Under the pieces are notes generated by a model. The model was given only the letters and a program-made list of their open reading frames with translations. It did no database searches and had not been told where the DNA came from. Shown piece by piece: positions 47,013 to 57,290 of a stretch of 64,000 nt of DNA. Within the stretch, counting starts at the first letter, position 1. Each line of letters starts with the position of its first letter. Source of the stretch: Aphrocallistes beatrix (lineage: Eukaryota > Porifera > Hexactinellida > Sceptrulophora > Aphrocallistidae); contig OY725490.1 in assembly GCA_963281255.1 (NCBI GenBank), positions 4,774,001 to 4,838,000 on the forward strand, written 5' to 3'. Both the position numbers and the translations under genes were made by a program.

Positions 47013-47737
47013 ACCCCCGAATCCATGCTAATATGTACTCAGGGGGCTCACAATATGGGTGACAATCTGGGTGAGGTGCTTAATCTACTGATAGTTGCTG
47101 ACTGAGATGTATGCAGCATGTGTGTGTGTATAAGATTGCATGTTTACAGAGAAAAAAATCTGCTATCAGTTGGCAAGAAAGATAGCACCTAACTTTACCT
47201 TTGCGAGATGACATTCTTAGTGCTTTTAGCTCACTAAGGTTCTGCAAGAGTGTAGCCTCAGATTACATTACCGAAGCAAAGTAATTGAGAGCAAGGCTGG
47301 ATTCAGTTAACCGGTTAACCGCCGTCAATCACGGTTAACGGTTAAGAAAATCTTGGATTGGTTAGCCGATCTGCTTTATTTTCTAAATATTTAGACTAAT
47401 TTCATTGTTTATCGATGGAGATTCATGAATATTACTTCTAAAAAATAGATAATAAATTATAATTTCTATTTTTAATCATTTAGTATATTTTGAGACCACT
47501 GAAAATTGTAAATTTTTCAATATCAGGTGAAATATTAGTCGAAAATTCCATATTTCTACCAATTAATATTGACATCGGTTTACCGGTTAACCGCCCTGTA
47601 GGAAATCAAAATAACCGATCCCGAAAATCGGTTAACCAACCCCAGCCCTGTTGAGAGCAAAATGCAAATAACTAGGGCGAGGTTAGAACCCGTGACCTAA
47701 GTCTTGGTGTTCAAACGCCCTAACCACTGCACAACTC
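47013..47737 (-). repeat. tRNA-derived SINE, split by a hAT MITE
   Basis: On the minus strand, from 47737, the head reads TTGTGCAGTGGTTAGGGCG (A-box-like, 47716-47735) and about 30 bases on GGTTCTAACC (B-box-like, 47681-47690), the internal pol III promoter of tRNA genes. The body continues to about 47013, with the MITE 47293-47650 removed. No intact tRNA cloverleaf is claimed. Confidence 0.55.
47293..47650. mobile_element. hAT-type MITE nested in the SINE
   Basis: Exact 8-bp duplication TTGAGAGC (47285-47292 and 47651-47658). Ends AAGGCTGGATTCAGTTAACC and inverted GGTTAACCAACCCCAGCCCTG-type; the first C of the left end is lost. GGTTAACCG is repeated inside both ends. Confidence 0.85.
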
Positions 47738-48227
47738 AAGCAGAATACGCATGATGAGGGAGCAGAAGGAGGAGGATCGTGGAACTATACGCATAATGAG
47801 GGATCAATTGGAAACCATTCGGGATTTGATTAGGGTAGAATATTAGAATTGTAAATAATATGTTTGTTAGCTTAGAGTTGAGTGTTTTAGTTGTAAGTCT
47901 AGTTAGTTCAATAAGTATGTAGATTAAATCAAAAGGTTTATCATTTAAAACTAGCATTCGAGTATAAAACATTTCCTAGCTAGAACTAACATATGGGGGA
48001 GTAATAAATATAAATAGAAGTAATAATTACAATGCACACAAATTGCTTCAATCATCATTCCCATCATCATCATCACCACCACGAAAAAGGGTGTTCACTA
48101 AAATATCTTGGTTACTTTTAAGCTCTTGGCTAATTGGCTAAGAGGCTTTCGAATAGCAAACTTGCGATTTGTTAACAGTGGGATCACTGTGAGAAATCAT
48201 TCGAACAAATATATCCTTTAATTTTCT

Positions 48228-48815
48228 TCAAATGAAAACTTGCGAGCAAGAAGATCTCCGAATATATTTGTTAGAAGCCTCGGATATTTCCTCAGATAAG
48301 TGCTCTAGTCCATGCCCTTCGTTAAATGTTGAGATGATTTCCGGTGCATGTGGTAACAACTTGTGTAATGTAGGGAAAATATTAGCCCAATGGAATTCAC
48401 GAAGCATTGACAGAGAGATATTACTGCAAGCATTTTCTAGTTCTTTTGTATTCCTCTTGCTGCTATTATAGATGCGTTTGATTGCTCCTAGGCATGTGTG
48501 AATTTCAATTATGTGGGGCTTGAACTTAGACGGAATCACTGTCAAAATCCAGTAGAGGAAATCTTGCTCGTTGTCATCCTTTCTTATCAAGCATCGTCTT
48601 AACACATAACTTGTAGTCGTAGATCCACCTTGTGTCGAAGGGATGTTTAATGATAATATTCAGATTGTCTTTAATTAAACTTGTAATGAATGTTTTAGCA
48701 TCTGAGACTCTCTTAGAAGTTGGTGACCACTCAAATATTCCTGAGTGCAAATAGCTAATAAGGTTTAGAAACCATCCAAACATCGGAGATATGCGTGCAA
48801 AGGCGAACTGAGAAT
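48228..48815 (-). pseudogene. transposon-like protein remnant, superfamily not named
   Basis: The frame from about 48815 reads ARISPMFGWFLNLISYLHSG and FEWSPTSKRVSDAKTFITSL to 48574. After a shift, NEQDFLYWILTVIPSKFKPH continues, then REFHWANIFPTLHKLLPHAP and HLSEEISEASNKYIRRSSC. The pattern (TxHKxLxHxxEII ... LSEEAQEAxNKxxR) recalls a transposon-encoded family that I remember from arthropod genomes but cannot name. The hAT insertion at 48906 lies just upstream of it. Confidence in the family is low; that it is a broken coding region is fairly clear. Confidence 0.45.
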
Positions 48816-48905
48816 GGTGTCTAAGTCAGATATTGGTCTGTGTGTAATGTTGAATCTTTTGTCAGAAGATAATGAGAGAAATTTAAATAAAATAGTACTA
48901 ATTAT

Positions 48906-50619
48906 CAGAGGCGTAGCTTATACCTATGTCGCCCGGGGCGGATGTATTTCATGCCGCCCCTCAACACATATTTCTACCTCAACTTGGCAAGTGTATTAAA
49001 TTTGTGGTGTGTTTTGTGTGTTAATTTAAAATACTATTCATACTCGTATTAGCTGGAAAAAGCATGTTCAAATTCAAAATACCTTGGAAAAATTCTGAGT
49101 TTACCAATATATACAATACACATTATATCATATCAAAACATTACTAAATGTTCAAAGTAATCTCCCTTGTACTTAACTACGAGCTTTAACCGCTCTACCC
49201 ACATATAAAATGTCTTTTTATACTCCTCTTCCGGGATGTTTCTAAGGTACCGCTGAATTGTCCTCCCAAGTTGCATCCTCTCATCAAAAGTCTTCCCTGC
49301 TAGGTGTTTTTTGAGACCATCAAATAGCCAAAAGTCACAGGGTGCTAGGTCTGGACTATAAGGAGGGTGATATAATTCGACAAGCCTCATGGACTCCAAT
49401 TTGTCCTTCACCTGCTTCGATTTATGGGGTCTGGCATTATCGTGCAATAATTTTATCCCCCTGAGTCCACATCCTGGACGACGCTCTAGATAGTGTTTCT
49501 TTATAGCAGGAAGTATCACCGTTGCATAAAAGTTTCCTGTAACAGTCCTACCCTTTGGGGGTGCAAATTTGACACACTGGGCCATATGCATCAAAGAATA
49601 TCGTGTACATAACCTTGCGGCCCCAGTGGTCCTGACGGGGGATTGCAAGTGGATCTGTGCCTTTCGGGAGCCATACTCTATTCTGTTCCTTACGTAATGG
49701 CTCTGAAAACCGTATCCAGGTTTCATCTCCTATACAGATCTCGAATAATCGCCTTTCATTGCAATGACCATAAATTTTCAGGAGAGAATTAGCTGCATTC
49801 AATCGAGCCTTCTTTTGACTGTCAGAAAGCAAATGCGGGACCCAACGGGAACAAACTTTCCTCAGGCCAAGATGCAAACTCAAAATCTCATGAACTGTTC
49901 CCGATGACAAGTCAACATGGTTAGCAATACCCTCAATCGTGATATGTGGTTCTTCTTCAATCATTTTGGATACCAGAGAGATATTATTAGTGGTGGTCGC
50001 CGTAACCGGTCTTCCAGCCCGAGGGTCATCTGTTATCGCCTCTCTCCCCTCACGAAAACGAATACTTCACTTCTTGACGGTAGATTCTGAACAAGCATCA
50101 CGGCCATAAACTCGGGATAGATCATTGAAAATATTCCTCGGAGTGTCTCCAAGAAGCGACCTGATTTTAATATAGGCTCTATGCTCTACATTAATTTCTG
50201 GTATTTTTGATGCCATAAATATCAGTGAGTCAAACAGCCAAATGTAAAATTGATGTAACTTCTCAAGTATTTGATCAATTTAGATAAACTAAGCAGTAAA
50301 TAGAGTTTAAATATGGATCTGTAATAATCACACTAGAACTGATTTTAAATAAGGCTAGCAAAGAAATGATAGGTAGGGTTACGAACTTATTGAATGCTCT
50401 AAGTATTTTAACCCTTGAAAGCATTTGGGATTTTTCTATTTATAGTAGTAACCCCAAACTTGTATGGCTTCCCCATTGAAAATGGCTTAAACCGGAAATG
50501 ACGCAACACATTCCTGTGGCAAGCGTGGGTTATGAAACACAAGGTCAATTGCCGCCCCCTATTAAGCGCCGCCCCTCCCGCCCCCCCGCCCCCCCCCGCC
50601 CCCCCTAGCTACGCCACTG
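48906..50619. mobile_element. hAT element with exact 8-bp target duplication (H7)
   Basis: Ends CAGAGGCGTAGCTTATACCT and inverted AGCTACGCCACTG. CTAATTAT is duplicated exactly (48898-48905 and 50620-50627). Inside each end lie C/G-rich stretches (GCCGCCCC, long CCCCCCGCC runs near 50570-50605). No hAT transposase remains; the interior is filled by a mariner on the minus strand. Confidence 0.9.
49133..50216 (-). pseudogene. mariner (DD34D) transposase nested in hAT
   Basis: The ATG at 50216 reads MASKIPEINVEHRAYIKIRS. One in-frame stop (about 50068) follows KK, then SIRFREGREAITDDPRAGRP and the helix-turn-helix HITIEGIANHVDLSSGTVHE. CIGDETWIRF holds the first aspartate. A frameshift near 49555 precedes RTVTGNFYATVILPAIKKHY. 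LLHDNARPHKSKQV and PPYSPDLAPCDFWLF supply the other two, 34 residues apart by my count. It ends EHLVMF at 49133. A right terminus CTTATTGAATGCTCTAAG lies near 50383-50402; the left terminus is not found. Confidence 0.9.
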
Positions 50620-50970
50620 CTAATTATCAACCACAATAATTATTTATGATAACTATGGGATAAAATTATATAATTATAAACGAATTGACATTTAAAAATC
50701 GCGAAAAAAATTCGTTGACACTCCTGCCACCGTAGTTTAAAATTTATTTTGTAGAGGATAAAAAATAGCTATTAGAAGAGTATAATGAAACGTTCCGCAA
50801 GTGAAGGCAAAAAGGTCCTAAGACTTTTTTTGAAGTGGTGTATCTTTTTATAGCAGTAAACAAATATACTAGTTTAAAATTAGAATAATAAATTCCATTT
50901 GATCCTAGTAATAACGATTGATACTATTTATTATTCAGTAACAAAAGGGCTTTCGATTGATATACTATAA

Positions 50971-50998
50971 ATCCAACTATTAAAACTCGATTAATGTT
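50971..50998 (+). repeat. R1 left cap of copy k
   Basis: ATCCAACTATTAAAACTCGA plus TTAATGTT, the conserved R1 cap. The MITE at 51005 inserted between this cap and the R1 body at 51604. Confidence 0.8.
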
Positions 50999-51004
50999 TG
51001 TGTA

Positions 51005-51593
51005 TAGGGTGTCCCAAAAGTTCTGCAACAACCATTTTACTTTGTTAATTTGACTAAGATCACTTGATTGTATTCCAAATTAGCCTCCATAAATGAAATC
51101 TAGCACCGTTCTAGCATAGAAATGAGCTCAACCCATTACGCAAAAACATTTCTTATAAAATTATAAATAATTACATACCAATTACTCCAAAATTTGGAGT
51201 TCAAAAATGTCAAGTTTGAAGATCACTATTTTTCTGATGAAATATTACATTAATCACTTCTATATTCTGTAATTGATTCATAATACTAAAATAACATTAT
51301 TACTTTTGATTTATGTAACGGAAATCTTTTATAAGAACGCGAGTATTTTAAGTATAGACTTAAATGTACCATGGATATGAGTTTTTTTATTGAGATAAAA
51401 AATATTCTTTACTAGACAACGATATATATGATCCAGCATTGCAAATAAATTGAGAAAAGCAGGCCATTGGGAATGCAAAATAATTAAGTTAATCCCCCTA
51501 TTTTTTAATTAAAAAGAGGTATCGGATATTCGATCTATTTATCTATGTATAATGCATCAGCAACATTTGTTGCAGAACTTCTGAGACACCCTG
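51005..51593 (-). mobile_element. Tc1/mariner-type MITE, complete copy (T5 family)
   Basis: Left end TAGGGTGTCCCAAAAGTTCT (first C mutated) and inverted AGAACTTCTGAGACACCCTG; TA at 51003-51004 and 51594-51595. Non-coding, 589 bp. The copy at 22698 matches it inverted. Confidence 0.85.
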
Positions 51594-51603
51594 TATATAT
51601 ATA

Positions 51604-52089
51604 TAGAAGCGCGCTTCGCGGCTGGCAGACACCATGTGTCCGCCGGAGGCGGCCTGCGGGCGCCTGGGGTCACCATTATTTAGTTATATCGGAGATAACA
51701 TCTCTAAATACGTCTGTCTTACTGTTATAATCGATATCGCACGAAAAATCACCAAATTTGTCAATTTTTAAAATTTTGAAGTGTAATGATGACGTCATAG
51801 CAGAGTGATGAGTCATCATATTTGGATGAGAGTTGTATCATATGTGAGATATGTTAGTATACAGATTCTATTAAAATTTCAGCCTTCTATCTCCTATAAT
51901 GGCTGAGTTATGCTCGAATAACTGTATTGCTTAACTTTTAAAAATGTGACAATGACGTCATAATTCCATGATGAGTCGACATTTTCGTCTGAGCTCAGAA
52001 CTTACTGGAGCCATTGCCAAAAGACTCCCACATGCCAAAAATCATCTTTCTGCGCCTGGCAGTTTCTTCAATCAATTCGTAACAGAAAT
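51604..52089 (+). repeat. R1 copy k
   Basis: Body from AGCGCGCTTCGCGGCTGGCA to TTCGTAACAGAAATATA. Two exact TGACGTCA (about 51790, 51953) and one TGAGTCA (about 51809). Confidence 0.9.
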
Positions 52090-52091
52090 AT

Positions 52092-52600
52092 ATCCTTACT
52101 ATTTAAAATCGATTAATGTTTGTTTGTTTGTTAGTGTATATATACATATATATTCGCTTGCTTGCGCTGCACGGCTGGCAGACACAAAGTGTCCGCCAGA
52201 GGCTCCCTTCGGTTGCCTTGGGTCACATTGGTTATTTATAAGGGAGATAACATCTCTAAATACGTCGGTCCAACTGTTACTAGTATAATCTATATCGCAC
52301 GAAAAATCCCCAAATTTATCAATTTTTAAAATTTTTGATGAGTAATGATGACGTCATAACAAAGTGATGAGTCATCATTTTTTGATGATAGTTGCATTAT
52401 ATGTGAGGTATGTTAGTATACAGATTCTATTAAAATTTCAGCCTTCTATCTCCTATAATGGCTGAGTTATGCTCGAATAACTGTGTTGCTTAACTTTTAA
52501 AAATGTGACAATGACGTCATAATTCCATGATGAGTCGACATTTTGCTCTGAGCTCAGAACTTACTGGAGCCATAGCCAAAAGACTCCCCAAGATATATAT
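52092..52600 (+). repeat. R1 copy l with left cap
   Basis: Cap ATCCTTACTATTTAAAATCG at 52092, TA-rich spacer, then CGCTTGCTTGCGCTGCACGG. Two exact TGACGTCA (about 52348, 52510) and one TGAGTCA (about 52367). The GTTACAGATA end is shortened and the cap of copy m follows. Confidence 0.9.
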
Positions 52601-52635
52601 ATCCTTACTATTAAAACTCGATTAATGTAGTGTAT

Positions 52636-52686
<51 letters not shown>

Positions 52687-53244
52687 TATATATCTATATC
52701 TGTAACGAAATGATTGAAGAAACTGCCCGGCGTAGAAAGCTGATTTTTTGCATGTGGGAGTATTTTGGCTATGGCTCCAGAAAGTTCTGAGCTCAGACGA
52801 AAATGTCTACTCATCATGGAATTATGACGTCATTGTCACATTTTTCAGTTAAGCAACACAGTTATTCGGGCATAACTCAGCCATTATAGGCGATAGAAGG
52901 CTGAAATTTTAATAGAATCTGTATACTAACACGACTCACATATGATGCAACTATCATCAAAAATGATGACTCATCACTCTGTTATGACGTCATCATTACG
53001 CATCAAAATTTTCAAAATGGGTAAATTTGGTGATTTTTCGTACGATATAGATGATAACAGTAGGACAGACATATTTAGAGATGTTATCTCCCATATAATT
53101 AATCAATGGTGACCCCAGGCGACCGAAGGGAGCTTCCGGCGGACACAAAGTTTCCGCCAGCCGCGCAGCGCAAGCAAGCGAAGCGCGCTTGTATATATAT
53201 ATATATATATAAATATACATTAATCCAGTTTTAATAGTAAGGAT
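52601..53244 (-). repeat. R1 copy m, complete with caps at both ends
   Basis: Left cap ATCCTTACTATTAAAACTCG (52601), a TTTA microsatellite (about 52632-52688), the inverted body, a TA microsatellite (about 53190-53212) and the inverted cap ending TTAATAGTAAGGAT (53244). Two exact TGACGTCA (about 52824, 52985) and one TGACTCA (about 52968). It shows best that the caps form a ~28-bp inverted pair. Confidence 0.9.
52632..52688. repeat. TTTA microsatellite inside R1
   Basis: More than a dozen perfect TTTA units followed by TATATATC. It replaces the TA run usually found at this point in R1. Confidence 0.95.
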
Positions 53245-53510
53245 GTAACCAATTGATTTAATAAACGGCCAGGCATATACGAGTAAAGCTGATTTTTTGG
53301 CATGTGGGAGTCTTTTGGCAATGGCTCCAATCAGAAATTTTCAGTTTTTCGACTATTACTCAGCCATTTTAGGTGATAGATGGCTGAAATTAATAGAATT
53401 TGTATATTAATATACCACACATATGCTGCAACTATCATCAAAGAATGATGACTCATCACTCTGTTATGACTAAATTTCAAAATTGACAAATTTGATTATT
53501 TTTCGAAATA

Positions 53511-53696
53511 CAGTCGACTCCGCTTTAGAGGGTCACATCGGTCAGAGGACATTTTGTACCGATTAAGCTTAGCCCTATTACCTGAAAATATTATGTATTA
53601 GCTTCTATGTGTGAGAGCTATTCCGGTCCTGCCAAAAGTGGCCCGATTAAGCGGTTAACCCTATTAAATAGTGACCCTATTTAGCGAAGTCGATTG
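53511..53696. mobile_element. short pogo-like MITE (186 bp)
   Basis: Ends CAGTCGACTCCGCTTTAGAG and inverted TTTAGCGAAGTCGATTG; TA at 53509-53510 and 53697-53698. The right TA is shared with the mariner that starts at 53699. Confidence 0.85.
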
Positions 53697-53698
53697 TA

Positions 53699-55037
53699 CT
53701 ACGGGCGTTCAATAAGTTCTGATCAGTACACTGTAAAACATTTAAAATACACAATAAACAAGTTGTTAATGTTTTATTTTTTCAAAATACTCCCTACGAT
53801 TATTGATACAGCGTTGTAAATGTTCTAACCATTGTACAAATACTTTTTTATAGTCCTCTGGAGGTACAAGGTTTAGATACTGGAAAATCGCCGAACCCAG
53901 TGCTGCATTTGTGTCGAAATTACGACCAGAAAGGTACTATTTTAGCTTCGGGAATAAATAAAAGTCACAAGGAGCTAGGTCTGGACTGTAGGGTGGATGC
54001 TCAAGCTCAACCATCCCCATCCTTGCAATTTTGGCTTTGACCTGCTTGGTTTTGTGAGGGCGGGCATTATCGTGCAATAATTTCAACCCCTTTGCTCCAG
54101 TACTAGGTCTTCGTTTAAAAAGTATTTGTTCAACTTCACGAAGACACTGGTTAGTATAGAAATTCCCTGTAATGGTTTATCCTTTTGGAACTATTATCTG
54201 AGCAACTGGGCCATATCCATCAAATAATATACAGTATATCACCTTGGATGACCTGAAATCGGGCCTAGCGATCATTGGTGGATCAGAGTGACTCTCCTTC
54301 CACACCTTGTTCGCTTCTTTAGATAGAGGTGTGCTATACTGTACCCACGTTTCATCACCAGTCACTACTTCAAATAAACGGCGAGGGTCAGCTCCTTTAT
54401 ACAATTTTAAGAGGTTTCGGCAACATCTAACCCTGGTTGCCATTGGGCCTTTGTTAAGCAATGAGGGACCCATCGGGCACAAACCTTTGATAGATTTAGT
54501 TTTGACTTTAGAATGTGATCAACACTTCCCGTTGAGATCCCAATAATATGAGTTAACTCTTTAGCAGTGATATTAGGATCTGAATCAACGAGTTCCTTAA
54601 TAGCACTGGAATACTTGGGGACAACCGCCGTAACAGGTGCTCCAGCCCGAGGGTCATCTTCCACAGACTCTCTACCTACCCTAAAGCGCTGGGTCCATCG
54701 TCTGACTCCAGGATAAGATAGAGCATCTTCCATACCGTAGACTTGCACCAAGTCAACATGTATATCGTGCGCAGATTTCCCGAGCAGAGTACGAATCTTA
54801 ACGTATCATCTCTGCTCAATATAAGAATTCTTCTTTGATGACGCCATAATTGATTAGTATGCAAAATCGGTTTTACAAAATAATGTGTAAATCAATAAGT
54901 ATATGGAATATCAAGATGAAATAAAAACTGGCTTTTATGTAATTGATAAAATAAACATATTATATGAGCGAATTATGGTACTTGTACAATATAGTCATGT
55001 TATCTCTTAATGATCAGAACTTATTGAACGCCCGTAG
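53699..55037 (-). mobile_element. mariner element (DD34D), full length
   Basis: Ends CTACGGGCGTTCAATAAGTT and inverted AACTTATTGAACGCCCGTAG, with TA at 53697-53698 and 55038-55039. 1339 bp, normal for mariner. It sits inside R1 copy n next to a pogo-like MITE. Confidence 0.9.
53766..54847 (-). pseudogene. mariner (DD34D) transposase
   Basis: ATG at 54847: MASSKKNSYIEQR then a stop, followed by KIRTLLGKSAHDIHVDL, VRRWTQRFRVGRESVEDDPR and the helix-turn-helix NITAKELTHIIGISTGSVDH. A frameshift near 54440 leads to LLKLYKGADPRRLFEVVTGD and GDETWVQYSTPL (first aspartate). A stop at 54177-54179 precedes NFYTNQCLREVEQILF. LLHDNARPHKTKQV and PPYSPDLAPCDFYLF hold the other two aspartates (34 apart), and the frame ends RREYFEKIKH at 53766. 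Motifs are intact; two stops and a shift disable it. Confidence 0.9.
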
Positions 55038-55424
55038 TATATCAATTTTCACATTAAGACAGACTTATTTAGGGATGTAATATCCCTTATATTTAATCAA
55101 TGTGACCCCAGGCGCCCAAAGGACGCCTCAGGTGAACACTAAGTGTTTGCTAGCCGCACAGCGCCAGAAAGCGATTCGCGCTTGTAGCAGATATTTGAAG
55201 TAGAGAAATTAAAATGTTGTGGAAATTACATCATGGCTGAAAATTGGAAACAATGTCTATCATAGTCTCTTTTGATTAGACGTAGGAACTAAATAAAAGC
55301 ATTATTTTCAGAATGCTTATTGCTTTCTGAGGTTTGTGAGAGTGCAGAATTCAAATATCAACATTATATAGAGCAATCTAAGGTTTTGATTTTTTATCCT
55401 ATTTCCACATACTGTGCCACTGTG

Positions 55425-55645
55425 CATCGATCTCTTTCGGGACGATAGAGGGTATTATGCCCGAACTTGACCTATAAAAAGCGATAACTCAAGAACAAAT
55501 AGTCGGATCTGAACAAATTTAGAAAAATTTTATTTCTGATACAACAATTATTGCTAAATATCTGATATTAAACCGGCTATTACACTTGCATAATATATAT
55601 TAACTCTCTTTTAGAGCTATTTTGATTGGATTTTATTGACCTTTC
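55425..55645 (-). repeat. R3 fragment
   Basis: TATTATGCCCGAACTTGACC, AATAGTCGGATCTGAACAAA and TTTTGATTGGATTTTATTGA match inverted the left half of R3 and parallel the copy at 10985. Confidence 0.7.
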
Positions 55646-55652
55646 TTCTAAA

Positions 55653-56024
55653 TCACATGTCCTTTCTGAGAGGCTCAGCGTACTTAATCCAAGTCTCATC
55701 GCCAGTGTATATTTCAGCTACCTTCCGGGAGTCTGTTCGTACATTTTCGACATTAATTGGACGTTCAGACTTTGTCTCATCTTCAAGACTCTTCCTATCC
55801 TCCCTTAAGCGCCTTAACCTCTCTTTCACGCATGCATATGAAAGGACATCTTTATCGTAAATTTGGACCATTTGTCTAGCGGTGTTTCTCCCAATCGTGT
55901 ACTGAACTCTATCACTCTCTTTGTTTGAATTTTGTGGTTTGGTTTGAAAAGTTATTTTAGGATAATTTACAAAATAAGGTGTATAAGAAATAATGCAATG
56001 GAAAAAGTAGCTAGCAGAATTCAA
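55653..56024 (-). pseudogene. mariner remnant with internal deletion
   Basis: QMVQIYDKDVLSYACVKERL and RLREDRKSLEDETKSERP match the mariner N-terminal region. After only about 15 residues the reading jumps to IYTGDETWIKYAEPLRKD, the first catalytic block, which normally lies about 100 residues further on. The helix-turn-helix 2 part is therefore deleted and nothing follows. The frame is open but non-functional. Confidence 0.75.
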
Positions 56025-56134
56025 TTCTCTAAATTGTTTTATAATGGACGTTATGGGTAACTTCTATCAATATAATTAACAAAAAAGTAGCGAGTCTATA
56101 AAATTTAACAACATTGGGCCTAGAACATATGAAG

Positions 56135-56395
56135 TACCCCAAAATCATACCTTAATAACATTTAGAAGTAGGCTAAAAACTGCTTAGAAAATCGATAAAA
56201 TCGTCTTTAAAATGAGCTGTTACGCAATGATGTGATGACTAATCAAAATTTACCGACAGATGTATGTACTCTGACACCGTGTATTTATGCTCGTAATATG
56301 GTATATTCTGCATGGTTAAGGATTTTCGCCAAATCATGTATTATTTCGATCGGCTACTACTTCATCCCCATTCCATAATTTTCAGATTACTGCAA
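56135..56395. repeat. R6 repeat, inverted partner of 41848-42055
   Basis: Inverted match including CTTAATAACATTTAGAAGTA, CTTAGAAAATCGATAAAATC and CGGCTACTACTTCATCCCCA. Confidence 0.7.
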
Positions 56396-56796
56396 GATAT
56401 TATATTGAGTTGGCTTTTGCCGAATGGCCAAATTATTCAAGACGAAAATAAGGCCGAATGATCAATTTGGATCTAGTGGAATAATGGTGTTTAATTTGTG
56501 CATTAAAGATTGGAGGGTCGATTGGAGGCAATTTTGGTTTGTAGGAGACCAGGGATATTCTAGGGCAGAGCTTCCCAATTAGATATGATCGAGCTCCATA
56601 TGCCTTTATTTGCAAAGATAGAAGCACCACAACCTGTCAATTCTCCTTAATTATTTTGGTTAAGAATGAAAATATATTCCTGGTTCCTTTACAAAGTATT
56701 AATGAGGTCAGTAGGTTTGATATTTGGTTATAGTATAATTATACAAGCAAACCCAAGAATTATACTGATACCTGTAACTGTTGAGGATATTATGGG
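56396..56796. other. spacer with a block repeated near 57175
   Basis: GGAGGGTCGATTGGAGGCAA...GGGATATTCTAG (about 56513-56562) recurs diverged at 57183-57240. No gene recognised. Confidence 0.4.
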
Positions 56797-57096
56797 CAGT
56801 GGCGACTCCAGATATTTTGATTTTGTGTGCTAAATTAAATTCCACTATCCTAGAATCAGAAAAGAAGCTTTAATATACGTAGTAGCCAGGATTTTGGATT
56901 GGGGTGTCCTGAGCGAGCGAAGCGAGCAAATAAGGTGGCCTGGGGGGCTTACTCCCCAGAAAAATTTCAAATCTTAGATGCTGAAATATCGATCTACAGC
57001 TATTCTGACCATCTATAGGGTAATAATATTGATCTAATTAATCTTTATAACTATATTTGTGAGGGGAATGCCCCCCTCTCTGTGAGGCCGCTACTG
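56797..57096. repeat. possible hAT-like MITE
   Basis: Ends CAGTGGCGACTCCAGA and inverted TCTGTGAGGCCGCTACTG are loosely inverted. The GAGCGAGCGAAGCGAGC block is GC-rich. Flanking 8-mers do not match, so the call is weak. Confidence 0.3.
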
Positions 57097-57290
57097 AAAA
57101 TGAGTAATTGAAATTTTCAATAAATAGTCTACGCGCCACATGCAAAGGTCCCGCGCATCACAAATCGCGCTGCCATTAAATAAGGAAGGGGGTCGTTTAG
57201 AGGCAATTTTTTGTTTGTTAGGGACCATGGGAAATTCTGCTAGTTTTTGATTTGGAATATTTTGAAATAGTTTGTTAAGGCGTTTTTTAA

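Larger units (their letters stand above)
53287..55186 (-). repeat. R1 copy n, split by MITE and mariner
   Basis: The inverted body 53287-53510 (AGCTGATTTTTTGGCATGTG) continues at 55040 (TCAATTTTCACATTAAGACA) and ends CGCGCTTGTA at 55186. One TGACTCA at about 53448; CRE sites are lost. Confidence 0.85.

Noticed and set aside
47660..47737. Complete tRNA gene
   Set aside because: A-box- and B-box-like motifs are present, but I could not fold an acceptor stem and anticodon arm consistently, so a SINE head is the better reading.
52996..53220. Minus-strand frame beginning MYIYIYIYIYKRASLACAARLA
   Set aside because: It is the TA microsatellite plus the R1 GC-rich end; the same ACAARLA-type peptide appears in other R1 copies simply because the repeat is conserved.
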